A stretch of 64,000 bases of DNA, taken from the NCBI GenBank assembly GCA_949317995.1, contig OX439046.1, forward strand, positions 34,632,002 to 34,696,001, written 5' to 3'. The position numbers were made by a program, and so were the translations under genes. The DNA comes from Acholoe squamosa. Its lineage: Eukaryota > Annelida > Polychaeta > Phyllodocida > Polynoidae. Numbering within the stretch: the stretch's first letter is position 1; each line of letters begins with the position of its first letter. Below are positions 1-11,879 of the stretch, piece after piece. The notes below the pieces were generated by a model. The model was given only the letters and a program-made list of their open reading frames with translations. It was not told the DNA's origin and made no database searches.

Positions 1-112
1 TTTGGTATATACTTTTTCGGGGTCAAGTTGGACTTAGAATATTTTGGGAAATTATGGCAGCTATACAAAGTTAATCTAGCCATTTTCCATAGTGAAAAAT
101 CGTGCCAACTCG

Positions 113-182
113 TATGAGAATTGAACCCCGGCCGCAGTGGTGGTAGGCGAAGGCCTTAGCCATTGCGCTACACTGAACGGCG
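113..182 (-). repeat. tRNA-like SINE head
   Basis: The - strand reads a Pol III A-box-like TAGCGCAATGGCT (170-158) followed about 30 nt later by a B-box-like GGGGTTCAATTCTC (129-115). Box order and spacing fit a tRNA-derived promoter, but the acceptor ends do not pair well, so a SINE head is more likely than a working tRNA gene. Confidence 0.6.
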
Positions 183-210
183 ATGAAATCAAATGCGAAT
201 ATAAATAAGA

Positions 211-672
211 CCTTGACCGGAGAGGTACCGCATGTTCACACTCACTTTTCGTATGGAATCCAACCTTTTTATGTTATAATATTGAAATCCCAAGAAGTTT
301 TCGATCCATAGACGAGGAATGCATGCTAATTTTCTCCATTTTCTTCGATATGAATAAGAATCCATTGATTTTCCAAACGGGTCCGAAATTTTCGGCGTCT
401 TTCTTGTACAACGAGCAGTTGACCTATATCTACATCCGGGCCACTGACACACTTTCGCCGGACAAGGAGGCCGGTGGGAATGGCCGGACTGCGACTCGCG
501 TACGTTGGGAAAATCAATGGATTCTCCTTTATTTTGAATATATTGGACATAATACGTATGGAGGGATCATCTAGACTATCTAAGGATATGTATGTTTTAT
601 TTTGAAGACGTGTCATGGCTGGATTCCATACGAAAAGTGAGTGTGAACACGGCGGTACCTCTCCCGGCAAGG
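211..672. mobile_element. Foldback / MITE-like element, about 460 bp
   Basis: The left arm from 211 (ccttgaccgg, then agaggtaccg and a ttcacactcac block) is matched in reverse by the right arm ending at 672, and an inner block at 358-376 is matched by 508-528. The whole interval is an imperfect palindrome. Open frames on both strands here mirror each other and are not genes. Confidence 0.75.
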
Positions 673-815
673 AACAAAAACAATGGCTTCGCGCAGAGCG
701 GACACGGGCCGTGTCGCTTGCACTTACAAAATGCCTTCTCATGGCTATATTCTGTGGATATCAGGTAAGAAATTAATACAAAATGGAGGAAATGGTGGTA
801 TAAACCTATTAGTTC

Positions 816-916
816 ATGGATGTTGGAGCCCACGGGGAGTCTATGCTGGATATACCCTCGCCGCTCCGCGGCTCGGGTATATCCAGCATAGACTCCCCTA
901 GGGCTCCAACATCCAT
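816..916. repeat. Long near-perfect hairpin
   Basis: A 42-bp arm (816-857, containing gtctatgctggatataccc) is repeated inverted at 875-916 with a short GC-rich loop and only about one or two mismatches. Such a stem would extrude or be processed as double-stranded RNA if transcribed. Confidence 0.85.
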
Positions 917-924
917 GATCTATT

Positions 925-1144
925 AGCTTACTCTGTATGAGTAGTCTATGAAGTTGTGACAGCGTGAGTAGTATATAGCGTCAGTCACTGTGTGAGTAGT
1001 ATGTGTAGTTGTTACTTTGTTAGTGGTATGTAGAATTGTCACTGTGTGAGCACTATTTAGAGTTGTCACTTTGTTAGTGGTACACAGAATTGTCACTGTA
1101 TGAGCTTGCTCTGTCGAAGTATGAACCTTGCTCTGTCGAAGTAG
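925..1144. repeat. Degenerate GTTGTCACT tandem repeat, first block
   Basis: Short units built from variants of gagttgtcactgtgtgag and ttgtcactttgttagtggta recur with drift. The same repeat resumes at about 2310 after an inserted element. Confidence 0.7.
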
Positions 1145-2308
1145 TTAACTCGAAAAGCGAGTTATAAGAGCCAGGTAAAAAAAAAACAAGGTTTTCAGTG
1201 CCTCAGTAAAGGTGGGGAAAAAGGGAGGGGCAGGATTTCAAATTTGCAAATACACTGTTAAATGATGCAATAAACTTCACAATTTGTACATGGAATTGAA
1301 AGCTTAGAATGTCTATTTTATGATATGGAAAGAGTGAAGTTACCTTCTTAAATATCCTGTCATGAGTGCATACAAGTCATTCACAGTTTGTGTCCAGTCC
1401 ATTTAAGACGCTTTTGGGACCCAGTGCTGTTTTTACACTGAGGTGGTGCAAATGGCTATTGGGGGTGCAGATATATGTAAATGAGGTTCAAAGGGAGGCA
1501 GGTGGTGTGAATAGTTCCCTGTTGTACAAACATACAAAGTACATATCATTGTAGTGGTGACAATGACAATGATTATATTCTCTAAACCTCATTGAGGTAC
1601 ATGAGATACATAGATGAGATACATAGCTCCATAAAATGAACTGAATAATAGCTAAAGACTAGTCTCACATATCCTTCGTATTTCCTAACTACAAAACTTA
1701 TGTTTTTATAAGGAACAGAGCCATTCCTGTATGGAGGTGGCCATTTTGAAGTTAGTTATGTAACTGGCCCCCGACAGCAATCTTGGATCTGGCAGAGGAT
1801 TGTGGGCAATCTCTTATCTTCCCCTCCACACACAGAAAACAATGGGAACTGATAAGCTGTCCCTGCCTCTATCTTAATCACCTTAAGTACCTGTCCATTG
1901 TTGTAGGTGTGAATGGAGGGGATTAGCCTGATAGGGAGACAATGGCCTGGTTTTACTCAGCCTGGATTATATGTGCCCTCTTAGAAAACCTTTAAAGTTT
2001 AATTTCTCTTGTATTTGAAGGACTAAGTCTATCTAAAGCTTATATTGTTTAAGTTTAAAGTATTTGCTATCCAAGGGTATAGATTTTTAGAATATAGCTT
2101 CATATAGACTATTAGGAAGGGCCAACCAAAGTAAACTGTACAAAGAGGCAAACTGCTGATCTAGCCCCCAACTACATGAGCCACCTAGCTAATTAGTTTG
2201 GTACTAGCAATGGCTCTGTCCCGTATATAAGCTAAGGCATGAGAAAACAAAGAAAAAGAATTCGGCTTTTCGAGTTACCTACGATGCACATTACTATCCT
2301 ATATTTTA
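1145..2308. mobile_element. Inverted-end element, family 1, copy A
   Basis: Left end TTAACTCGAAAAGC, right end GCTTTTCGAGTTA at 2265-2277, followed by a conserved atgcacattactatccta. The element sits inside the GTTGTCACT array. Relatives lie at 10764-11877 and (inverted) 31115-31648, with a fragment at about 19946. Copies share an internal ggtggtgcaaatggctattg-type block. No transposase frame is visible, so it is non-autonomous. Confidence 0.7.
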
Positions 2309-2309
2309 T

Positions 2310-3945
2310 GGAGTTGTCATTGTATAAGCAGTATATGGAGTTGTCACTTTGTTAATGGTATATAGAGTTTTTACTGTGAGAGCAGTGTATATTGACCTTG
2401 CTCTCTGGAAGTCGTACATGGAGTTGTCACTGTGTGAGCAGTATATGGAGTTGTCACTTTGTTAGTGGTATATAGAATTGTCACTGCGGAAGCAGTATAT
2501 TTGGACCTTGCTCTGTGGAAGTAGTACATGGAGTTGTCACAGTATGATTATTTATACATATTTCTCAGAATAATTACCACATTATGGAGATAAATATGTG
2601 AGAGTAGTGTATGGAGTTGTCACTTTGTTAATGGTATAGAAGCTATGGAATTGTCACTGTGTGAGTGACATGACCTTTTGACATTATCAAGTTGGGAATC
2701 CCCACAACATCTTTTGTGTACAAAAGTCGTCGATTTGGGCCTTCGGTTCAGTGCTCCTTTATTAAGTACCATAACTGTGGATGCTGAAAGATCAGGGTCA
2801 ATATACGGGCAGTATTTGAAAATTGCACCCAATGTAGAATATCATGATGTATCTGGTTTTATGGCATAGGCATACATGTATGTCCTATTGCTCGACCCTC
2901 CTTCCAACCGAAAACATAACTGAATCTCTCTATAAATAGGATTGTATGAGCAGTATATGGAGTTGTCACTTTATTAATGGTATATAGAGTTTTTACTGTG
3001 AGAGCAGTGTATATTGACCTTGCTCTCTGGAAGTCGTACATGGAGTTGTCACTGTGTGAGCAGTATATGGAGTTGTCACTTTGTTAGTGGTATATAGAAT
3101 TGTCACTGCGGGAGCAGTATATTTGGACCTTGCTCTGTGGAAGTAGTACATGGAGTTGTCACAGTATGATTATTTATACATATTTCTCAGAATAATTACC
3201 ACATTATGGAGATAAATATCCCTACTGAATATGTAGGCCTAATTAGTGTGAAGTATATGTTAGCTTCATAAAGGTTAAGAAATTACGAAGAAGTTCTGAA
3301 TAAAAGTGGAATTGTGCTCCTCAATAGGGATTCTGTGGGGTCCGTTTTTTTTAATATTTTCTTATATTCGCAGCCTGGTTGCAATTGGATACAAACAGGG
3401 CAGGCTTATATTCGGCTTATAATCGAGGAAATTCAGTATATGGACCTTGCTCTGTGTAAGTTGTCACTGTGAGAGTAGTGTATGGAGTTGTCACTTTGTT
3501 AGTGTTATATGGAATTGTCACTGTGTGAGTAGTATAGGCCCCTATGGACCTTGTCCAGAGTTACCTGCTGGCTCTGTGTAAGTAGCAAATGGAGTTGTCA
3601 CTGTGTGAGTAGTATATGGAGTTGTCACTTTGTTAATGGTATAGAAGCTATGGAATTGTCACTTTGTGAGTGACATGACCTTTTGACATTATCAAGTTTG
3701 GAATCCCCACAACATCTTTTGTGTACAAAAGTCGTCGGGGTTGGGCCTTCGGTTCAGTGCTCCTTTATTAAGTACCATAACTGTGGATGCTGAAAGATCA
3801 GGGTCAATATACGGGCAGTATTTGAAAATTGCACCCAATGTAGAATATCATGATGTATCTGGTTTTATGGCATAGGCATACATGTATGTCCTATTGCTCG
3901 ACCCTCCTTCCAACCGAAAACATAACTGAATCTCTCTATAAATAG
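2310..3945. repeat. GTTGTCACT array with nested segmental duplications
   Basis: Block X (about 2319-2597) recurs almost unchanged at about 2940-3220, and block Y (about 2598-2939, containing gacattatcaagttgggaat) at about 3606-3943. Y carries short open frames on both strands in each copy, but I recognise no protein. The copies are over 95% alike by eye, so the duplication looks recent. Confidence 0.8.
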
Positions 3946-6900
3946 CACTATATCAATACAAAATATTGAATCAAGGAAGAACCAGTTGGCAAGAATGATA
4001 CCTAAATATAGAAGTAGGTCTGTTAACATTTTACCCATTTTCATTTCCCTTTCATTAAACATGCACTCTTAGTATGCTGTAGCTCCAACTAATGAAGTGC
4101 AAATAGTGCCAACATTTCTATCCAACATGTATTTATATGTCCTATTTCCTGACCACAACTTATTAATTTCCCTGCATACAGGCCACTGTAGACAGACCAT
4201 ACTGCGCTATCCGCTTCACTCTGTCTCGTAATGAAGAACATATAGAAACTGCTTTTTCTCTGCCCTGTCCCGCCTCACGCATGTCATCCGGGTGGGATCC
4301 CTGACACCAGGGCCTGATGACTTAGCAAATGTCAACATCGGTTGCCAAGGCAACGTGTTGATTCAGTGAATTGTTGCCAAGGCCCACACGGCCGGCCAAC
4401 ACAACATGGCGCCACCCCTGCCGCCAAATGTGTGGTCCCTTAGGCCTGTGTGTCCTCTTGGTGACTCTCAGCTCGTCAGTTGTCGTCTGGTCTAGCTAGA
4501 GGCGATAGTAGGGGCAAAATGACTCAAAAATGTTATTACGACTCTTTCAGTGGCGATTATAGACCCTATAGGCAATGTGCTGTTGCCATACCAAACAATA
4601 CTACAGGGCCCATGCTGATGGTTTGCTTACAATAGGAAGATTGATGTCTGTAGTAGGATTTGATGATCCTGAAACATTCCAAATTGCAGTGTCGAGCTTG
4701 TTACTGACAGGCTTTAAGGAGCATTAGCCTCCACACTGCATCAAAAGACAAATTCAGATAGCACATAACAGAGTAGGATTCCCCTTTTAGCATATATCTA
4801 AATTTACATCGGTTTTACTGTGATTCAATATAGCTTCTATCACACCCCCATTTTACATGCCGAAGACACAATGTCCCGAAGTAGGCTAGAAAAGTCAGAA
4901 ACAGCATCATCAACCAAGTAGGCCTAGATCTCAGAAGGTAGGTGAGTTTACTGGGAGGTTGATCGCTCCTGGACGATTTATAGATCTCTTAGGCCCTATC
5001 AATGACAGACAGTAGGCCTATTTTACTTTAAGGGTTGATATTGATAAGATCTTCATTACATAACGGTATATATACCTAGCCGGGAAGGCATCCAGTAAAT
5101 GGTATCTATAGTTGCTGGAGGATATGCCATTAGGTAAGCCCTATCTTTGCATAGGCCTAATTAGGGTTGAAGCCGGGACTGAAGATGGCAGTTGGGGAGA
5201 GCTTCACTGTGAGTAATTACTGATTATGATAATCTAATCATGCCCATTTAGCTGCCATTGGATACATGGTGATGTAAGTACATGTGAGAGTTGTTACGCC
5301 TGATGCGACCAGGAGGCAGATAACCTTAGGCCTACAGTAACTGATGAGGTATATAGGTCCTATACCCGATCAGTTCCTTTAGTTTATAACATCGCACCAC
5401 ACAATATCCCTCACAATTATTGAATCGAAGCACCCTACTGAACATATTGCGTTTTACAACTTAAAGTCGTCATCATGACGGTAGAGCTGGTGTGCTTACG
5501 TTTTCGGTGTAGGCAGAATACCCAAAATAACCTTGGTATTTGTCTGTAGATGGGTGTTGGAATTAGTAGATAAATGTAGCTATAATTGGCTAGCTCAGAA
5601 ACCAGCTTTACATAAATCAATCGTACCCAGCCTCGGGAGGGTGTTAGAATATGAGTATATGCAAGGTCCTCTTGATCCCAGCTGATTGCACACAATCAAA
5701 GCTCTAGGGTAATAAATAGGGATATTAGCTAGTTTGGGATATTAGACTCTGATGATACAGAACATGCCTGCTACCAGCATCATCCACATGCTCTTATCAT
5801 TGTAACCGGTGCAGTCTCATAACTGAAGTTATTAGATGTAATAAAGAGGCCTTTACAAAGTACATTACCAATCAATATATGACAAACAGACCCAAATATC
5901 TTTCACAAGGTACCATGTATGGCATTTATAGTTGTGTCTATAACTCCCACGATGTTGGCCTACATAAATGCGTTGACCATGCTGACACCTTTTAACACAT
6001 TACTGCCAATATACACAATCAGTGTCACTGCAATGCAACTGACCAATGGGCCCTAAGGTATACAACCATGTGGACGGATGCCAATCATTACAAGTCCCTC
6101 TTAGTGGCCATACTACTAAGCCATGCAGAGGGTGACAAAAATGTACTACATTCGTTCATTTATTTACTCATGGTTGCTGGTAGACATGGAAAAGTCTTTG
6201 TTAGATCCAAGCAGTTCATATTAGGCCTACCGGGTACATCAATTTAGAGGTGTTCTCTTTATCTCATTACAATAGCATTCACAGGTATTCTTTCTGGCTT
6301 GGCATGTTTCTTTTAAATTCCTTTAAAACCAAGTTGTAAAGAATCTAGACCACAGCTCACAACCCTGCATGTGCACATATAACAGTGTTTTGCTGATCTA
6401 GCAAAGGGTATGCCAGTTATCCAAGTGCCCGGCTAGCAGCATTTGACTTTCACCCTCAGTCGCTGTCAACTGTCAGGATCTGATGGTTCAGATAGGCATA
6501 TAGATCTGCTTGGCTTCGAACCTGGATCGTAGAAAGCAGTGTTTCATGTGATATGCAGCATTACGTCATGCATGAATGCATCTCCAGCCAGAAGCACATG
6601 GTGGCCAACGCGGACTACTCAACGTCTCTACGTTGATCAGTGCATTATCGTGAAAAAGGTACAAAGAGACTCAGTGCATTATGTGGCTCATATCCGATTA
6701 AAGCTGGTATAAAAGCTAATATAGTATTGTCTGATATGTAATACAGAGGAGTATATACCCCTTCCCAAGTCATAGGGTGCCACTGATTATGACACAATAT
6801 GGCTCATTATGTGCACACCATTGGACTTTAGTTTCAGCTGGTCTATCATCTTTGGTGGAAAGGGGAAACTACTTGGTTAATTAGTTCTGGTCACAGCCTC

Positions 6901-7380
6901 CTGGTGGCAGCACTGAGTGGTGTCTGCTCTGCTGCCAGGCATCCAAATTGAATTCACCACCATTATAAAATATTCTGCTTTATGGCTTCAGATGGAGCCA
7001 CTGTGCTGGTACAATCAAGACTGCTTGTTGACATGAATAAAATGCTGGAAGCATTTTATTTCTACACACATGTATGCTTGAATTTGACATGGTTAGAGTG
7101 CACTACATAGATTGAGATTTTGGCAGGACACTTTCACAAGTGGGGTGATGATAGATATGCCGAAATTGGAAAATCTATATATTTCAGATCTTGTCCCAGC
7201 TTGAACATCAATCAGAGGAGCATGGAATGTTTCAAACATTTCACTTTGTGCAGGCATGAATGTACAATAGAACAATACTTGAGTAGATTTTTTTCTTTGG
7301 ACAAGTAGAACCTAAGGGTACAAGTGTATTGAACCCCACCCCAGGTGATAGTACCAAAATCTAAAACCTTAGTTCATACC
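3946..7380. other. No gene recognised (3.4 kb)
   Basis: Only short open frames on either strand, none with recognisable motifs. A CpG-richer patch at about 4255-4515 contains an ATG followed by 29 codons (MAPPLPPNVWSLRP), but it has no donor in frame and no family match, so I do not call an exon. It could hold an unseen 5' exon or promoter of the DPP7-like gene. Confidence 0.5.
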
Positions 7381-7389
7381 CACGTAGCA

Positions 7390-8530
7390 AAGGTGGTGTG
7401 GCCCTACTGTGGCCCACACTTTATTTGGTGTGGTTGCAATGGGCTAACTGATGGGCTGCTGACAGTTTCTGTCCTCAGTGAGGTGCATGGGCCACACTGG
7501 GCTAACCAATATGGACACAGATCAGTCTTAGAGTGGGTTGGGTTCAACATGGGTTTTTGGTGTGGCTGAAAGTGGGCTGCCCACTATGATCACATGGCAC
7601 CATCTGGTCAAAATTTATCATTTTGGGGTCAACATGGGTTTTTGGTGTGGCTGAAAGTGGGCTGCCCATTTTGATCAGGTGGCGCCATCTGGGATAGATA
7701 TTATAGGAAATCTATTTTTTCCTCATTTTCTAAGATTTTGAACCCTGAAAATGCTCTGCTAGCCTCCAGGTGCTAGCCCTTCCCCTTGGCCTCCATAGTT
7801 GGAGGGAGACTAAACATACTGTATTACTCTCCCCATCATCATAATACAGTATAACCATCAATTCAAACTTAGTTGGCCAAGGCATGCCAACCAGACCTAG
7901 TCCAGTAACATGCTAGCCTTCAAGCTCATAGTGCCTCCCAATGGGTAGCATACTTCAATATAAAATGATTACCCTAGGAATGGTGTAGTCACATTAAAAA
8001 CTGCTGACATCTCCTAACTTTGCACATTTCAAATGTATTTTGCCAGTAGATCCAAACTCTGAGAAAATTTGTGTACTGTTATGATTTATATGATTCATTA
8101 GCCTATTTCTGTTATATCATACTAAGGAAAATCAATACTGACATGGGGGGATAGCCATCCATCAGACATAGTGGGGTTATCTAGTGTCAAAGTTCAGAAC
8201 TCCCAGCTCAGTGTGCCTTGTGCAAACCCATCCTCAACTCTGTCTGCATGGGGAATTATCTTTGGAACTGATCTATGCCTGATTCGGGGTGCCCACCTTG
8301 AAAACAATATGTGCTCAAAGTTTTTGCCCATTTTGAAGCTGCTCTGTGCCCAAATCAGTTAGCCTTATGTGGCCCACACAACTTGCTGAGGACAAAAACT
8401 GTCGGGAGCCCAACAGTCTTAGTTCAGTTTGCCCTATTAGGGCAACCCAATGTGGCCGTGACTTTACCCAACCTAAAACCATGAATAGTATTCTGCCCGC
8501 TTTGAATCACCTTATCTGAGCTAAAACTGA
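7390..8530. repeat. Inverted-repeat element with internal 85-bp direct repeat
   Basis: The left part (about 7400-7560: tggcccacac, gacagtttctgtcctcag, catgggccacac) is matched in reverse by about 8360-8480 (tgtggcccacac, ctgaggacaaaaactgtc). Inside, a segment at about 7540-7605 with gggtttttggtgtggctgaa is repeated directly at 7624-7692, period about 85 bp. Looks like a decayed foldback element. Confidence 0.6.
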
Positions 8531-9585
8531 ATTGGCCCTAAGCAGGCTTGCTACATGGATAATTGTTACAACTTGAGGTTTATGGTTACAGACTGTTCTT
8601 CACCCGTAGCTAACCGTTTTATGGTGATATAGAAACCTGGTACATTATATTCATGGTGATGTCATCACATGACTTTGGAGTCCCCATATATCAATCTATA
8701 AAAATGGATTTTCAGTCTCTAACTCTAACATTTCTATACAGAATCGAATTCATATCTGGCATATTTATGACATATAGCAGGACATCGTGGTGGTACTGGA
8801 TGTATCAGAGTAATGAAAAAATCTTATCAAATATGGATGACTTATTAATGCTATAAATCTGTTTTGCGGCAGGTACCATAATCCGGTTGCTTTTATCATT
8901 TACTAAGCATGTCCTTATCTTTCATCATTTATTATTCCTTGCTCTTTGCTGGAAGAGTGACTCGTTAGTCTTACAGTATAGGTCAGAGCTAAACCCCTAG
9001 CATGTTTGCCTCGTTGGAAAGAGGTTTAAGTTTAAACCACTCGGGGATGCCACAACTCTTAGGACTTCATGTAAATTCTCCATTCACAGACGTGTACCAA
9101 CCCATAGAGATGTGCATAACCCCCATGGAATCAGCACGGTGAATAAAGCGCTATGCTTCCTCTATGTCTTAGGTAATCTCCCAGTGCTCATGTTAAAGGT
9201 ATTATCTGGTTGTTCTTGGTGGCAGATGGTTCTTATCACAACCTCCTCAGAAGGACCTCTTCCCCCTATCACAAACCCGCTCACGTGACATGCAAATTAG
9301 GGATCAGACAGCTAAGTTCCCTTCCTGTCACGAACAGGACAATTCCTTCATTTCCTCTTCCCTGTCCAGTCTTCTTTCCGTGTACGATATTGGAGAATCC
9401 ATCATTTCCTCTTTGGGTCTCAGAGTGGAATTGTGTGACTGGTAGGAGGGCAACGCGAACTGACTATGTAACGATATTTTATAGCGTGATCACATTCTGA
9501 GCGAGTGATGCATATAGAGACGCGGTCCCATTGACTTACTCTCACTTCTCAGAAGTTATTGTTAATTATTATCATACTGAATCTA
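8531..9585. other. No gene recognised (1 kb)
   Basis: Ordinary AT-rich DNA with a few open frames under 100 codons and no recognisable motif. Confidence 0.5.
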
Positions 9586-9590
9586 AGATT

Positions 9591-9656
9591 GTGTGCTTCA
9601 ATCATCCTAAATAATTGTAATATTCTTACAAGGATTTACGATGATTGAAGCACGTG
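9591..9656. repeat. Hairpin of about 62 nt with miRNA-like shape
   Basis: GTGCTTCAATCATC at 9593-9606 pairs with GATGATTGAAGCAC at 9639-9652. Inside, TAAAT pairs with ATTTA and TTGTAA with TTACAA around a five-base loop. About 25 of 28 positions pair. A pre-miRNA or a tiny MITE would both look like this; no transcript evidence. Confidence 0.45.
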
Positions 9657-9659
9657 TAC

Positions 9660-10763
9660 AACCCCTCAGGTATTTATTTCCAGGAACGCCCTGGCCACAC
9701 CAACTAAGTTATCTCTCAGATAAATAGGCCTAACTGCTTAACTCTAGCCTGGAAAGTGAACATACTTGCTATATCACTTTGTGCTGACGGTGGGAACTGA
9801 CTCTCGGTGAAAAGTACAGTGCTTATATACAACTGTCCACTGAGACATTGTCCGTTTACAGCGTCCAGCGGATAGGTCCCTCTCCCCGAACGCTGGTCTG
9901 AGCGCTGCGTTGCAACTATCTTAGCAGCATGTGTCCTCCGCTACAATACAATAATCCTAACTCTATGATCCAATATTCCGATGGCAACACACTTCTATAG
10001 ATAAGCAGCTAAAGATTTTAGAATGGCAAAACTTAATGTAGTGCCCTACACAATGTGAAAACTGTCCACACATTGTCATCCCCTGGTTAGCCAAGAGTGG
10101 TGTAGGCCTGCATTGCCGCCTTAGATGCGTCAGAGGTGTGGAAAGCAGTTTCTGGGTGGAGAGGACCAAGTTAGTTTTTGGCCATTTTTTACATTGGACC
10201 TTGTAGGGTTGGTCAAACCTTTTTAGGGGTTGGTCAAAAGTGAGGGGACATGTCCACCCCAACCCTCCCCTTCCTAGCCTATGTATCTCACGAGAGTCTT
10301 TGAGAGAGACTGCCAATGATTAACATAAAAAGGTACTGATCTATGAGGTTACATCAGAAACCTCTCAATAACATAGTCTAATGGATGCTTTTGTTTTTAC
10401 AATCCTGGTAAGGACAGTGGGGATTAATATGAGGTCAGTAGGTAGGCATATAATCGATATCTGCACCACAACCATAGGTCAATACCTAAAGTCAATGCCA
10501 ATGACAGATCTTAAGGCCACCTCTGAGGTCATTAATCAAACCACTGCATGAGGATACTGTGGAAGGGCAGTCGGTTGCAAGTGAGGATGACCTTCACTCA
10601 TTTCCCAATAAAGATACATCTAATAGCGATTATATTTATTTGCCTACACTATATAAGGATAGTATAGATCTTCTGAAATTCCTAAATAACTACCCTTCCA
10701 TATATATCTTGCATAGGCCGAGGTACGTTTGAGCCTATCGATACGGGGTAATTGGTATAATAT
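9660..10763. other. No gene recognised (1.1 kb)
   Basis: No exon, RNA gene or clear repeat seen. The 117-codon open frame on the - strand at 9963-10316 has no recognisable motif. Confidence 0.5.
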
Positions 10764-11877
10764 TTAACTCAAAAAGAGTTATAAGAGCCAAGTAGAAAAA
10801 CCAGATTTTAAGATGCTCAGTGAGGGAAGAGAGTGGGTGGACTAAAGTCAGGAAATAAAGTACCAAAAGAGAAGATAAAGTTATCAAATTATTCATGGTA
10901 TTTGACATTAGAATGTCTTTTTTTATGATATAGTAAGTATGAAGTTGTTTTTTTTCATATATTTCGGGAAATATTGATTAATGAAGAGTTTACTTCCAAA
11001 ACGCAATAAATGCCATTTTGAAAAAAGAGGCCAATATTTCAAAAGCCTACAGATCAGAGATACTTAAGTGTAATACAAAAACTATTTTCTTTAAAAAATA
11101 TAATTTTTGGGGGCCCAGATTTTGACTAGTAAAAATTTCATCATGATAGCACGGAAACTAACTTCAGGGGAGCAATACAAAAATGGGTATGTGATGAAAA
11201 GCTGGAATGGATTTATTGCGTTTTAGAATCAAACTCTTCAAATGTTAACTAGTCATCCATTGTCTGTCTGCAGTGCAGTGGAGACACTTTTGGCCTTCAG
11301 TACTGAGGCTATGGGATGTTGATCCATGGATCAACATTCCCACCTTTTTTTGAATGAGGTGGTGCGAACAGACATTGGGGGTGCAGATTTATGTAAATGA
11401 GGCCCAAAGAGTGACAGGTGGTGTGAATAGTCACCATGGATGCTGATGGCATCAGACATGACAGCCTCTAGGCCACTCTCCAAGCAGATCCCTCATCCAT
11501 GCCTACGTCATATATGAATCATATAGTGGGGCTTCCTAGTCCATTTAAAAGGGTCTATGTTCTTTCCTACTCAGGATGTGTGTGGTGCACATATGCACGG
11601 CCACTGACACATTCCTCTGTAAAATTGTGTAATGTCGTTCTCGCCATGAATATGACCTTAGCTGTCGAAATGGCGTTAAACATCTATTACTCACTCACTC
11701 ACTCATGAATCATATAGTCTGTGCTGGGAGAGTGACTCTTGGATGTTCAGATGGCAAATCAAAACAATCTATTGACATACCATGTATGACAGAAAATATT
11801 TCATAGCATGGAGAGATTAACAAAAGAACGTCAGCTTTTTGAGTTACCTGCAATGCACATTGCTATCCTATATTCTT
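10764..11877. mobile_element. Inverted-end element, family 1, copy B
   Basis: Left end TTAACTCAAAAAGAG, right end CTTTTTGAGTTA ending 11846, then the shared atgcacattgctatccta. It keeps the internal block at 11350-11440 seen in copies A and C. A 177-bp retroposon has inserted at 11528-11704. Confidence 0.7.
11528..11704 (+). mobile_element. Short retroposon (ACTC)n, full-length copy
   Basis: A 177-bp insert flanked by a perfect 14-bp duplication ATGAATCATATAGT (11514-11527 and 11705-11718). The 5' part is ggggcttcctagtcc and the 3' end is a (ACTC)n tail. Two relatives in opposite orientation lie in the DPP7-like introns. Long, variable target duplications and a simple-repeat tail mean LINE-driven retroposition. 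I see no tRNA-type promoter, so it may be a SINE of another origin or a LINE 3' end. Confidence 0.85.
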
Positions 11878-11879
11878 TT

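Noticed and set aside
2620-4062. Short frames present in both duplicated blocks (a shared FSYVFGWKEGRAIGH end)
   Set aside because: The similarity is explained by the DNA duplication; no known protein family is recognised and there is no sign of selection on the frame.
4390-4500. CpG-rich ATG frame MAPPLPPNVWSLRP as first exon of the DPP7-like gene
   Set aside because: It does not look like a signal peptide, it ends at a stop without a usable donor in frame, and no following N-terminal DPP7 exon was found.
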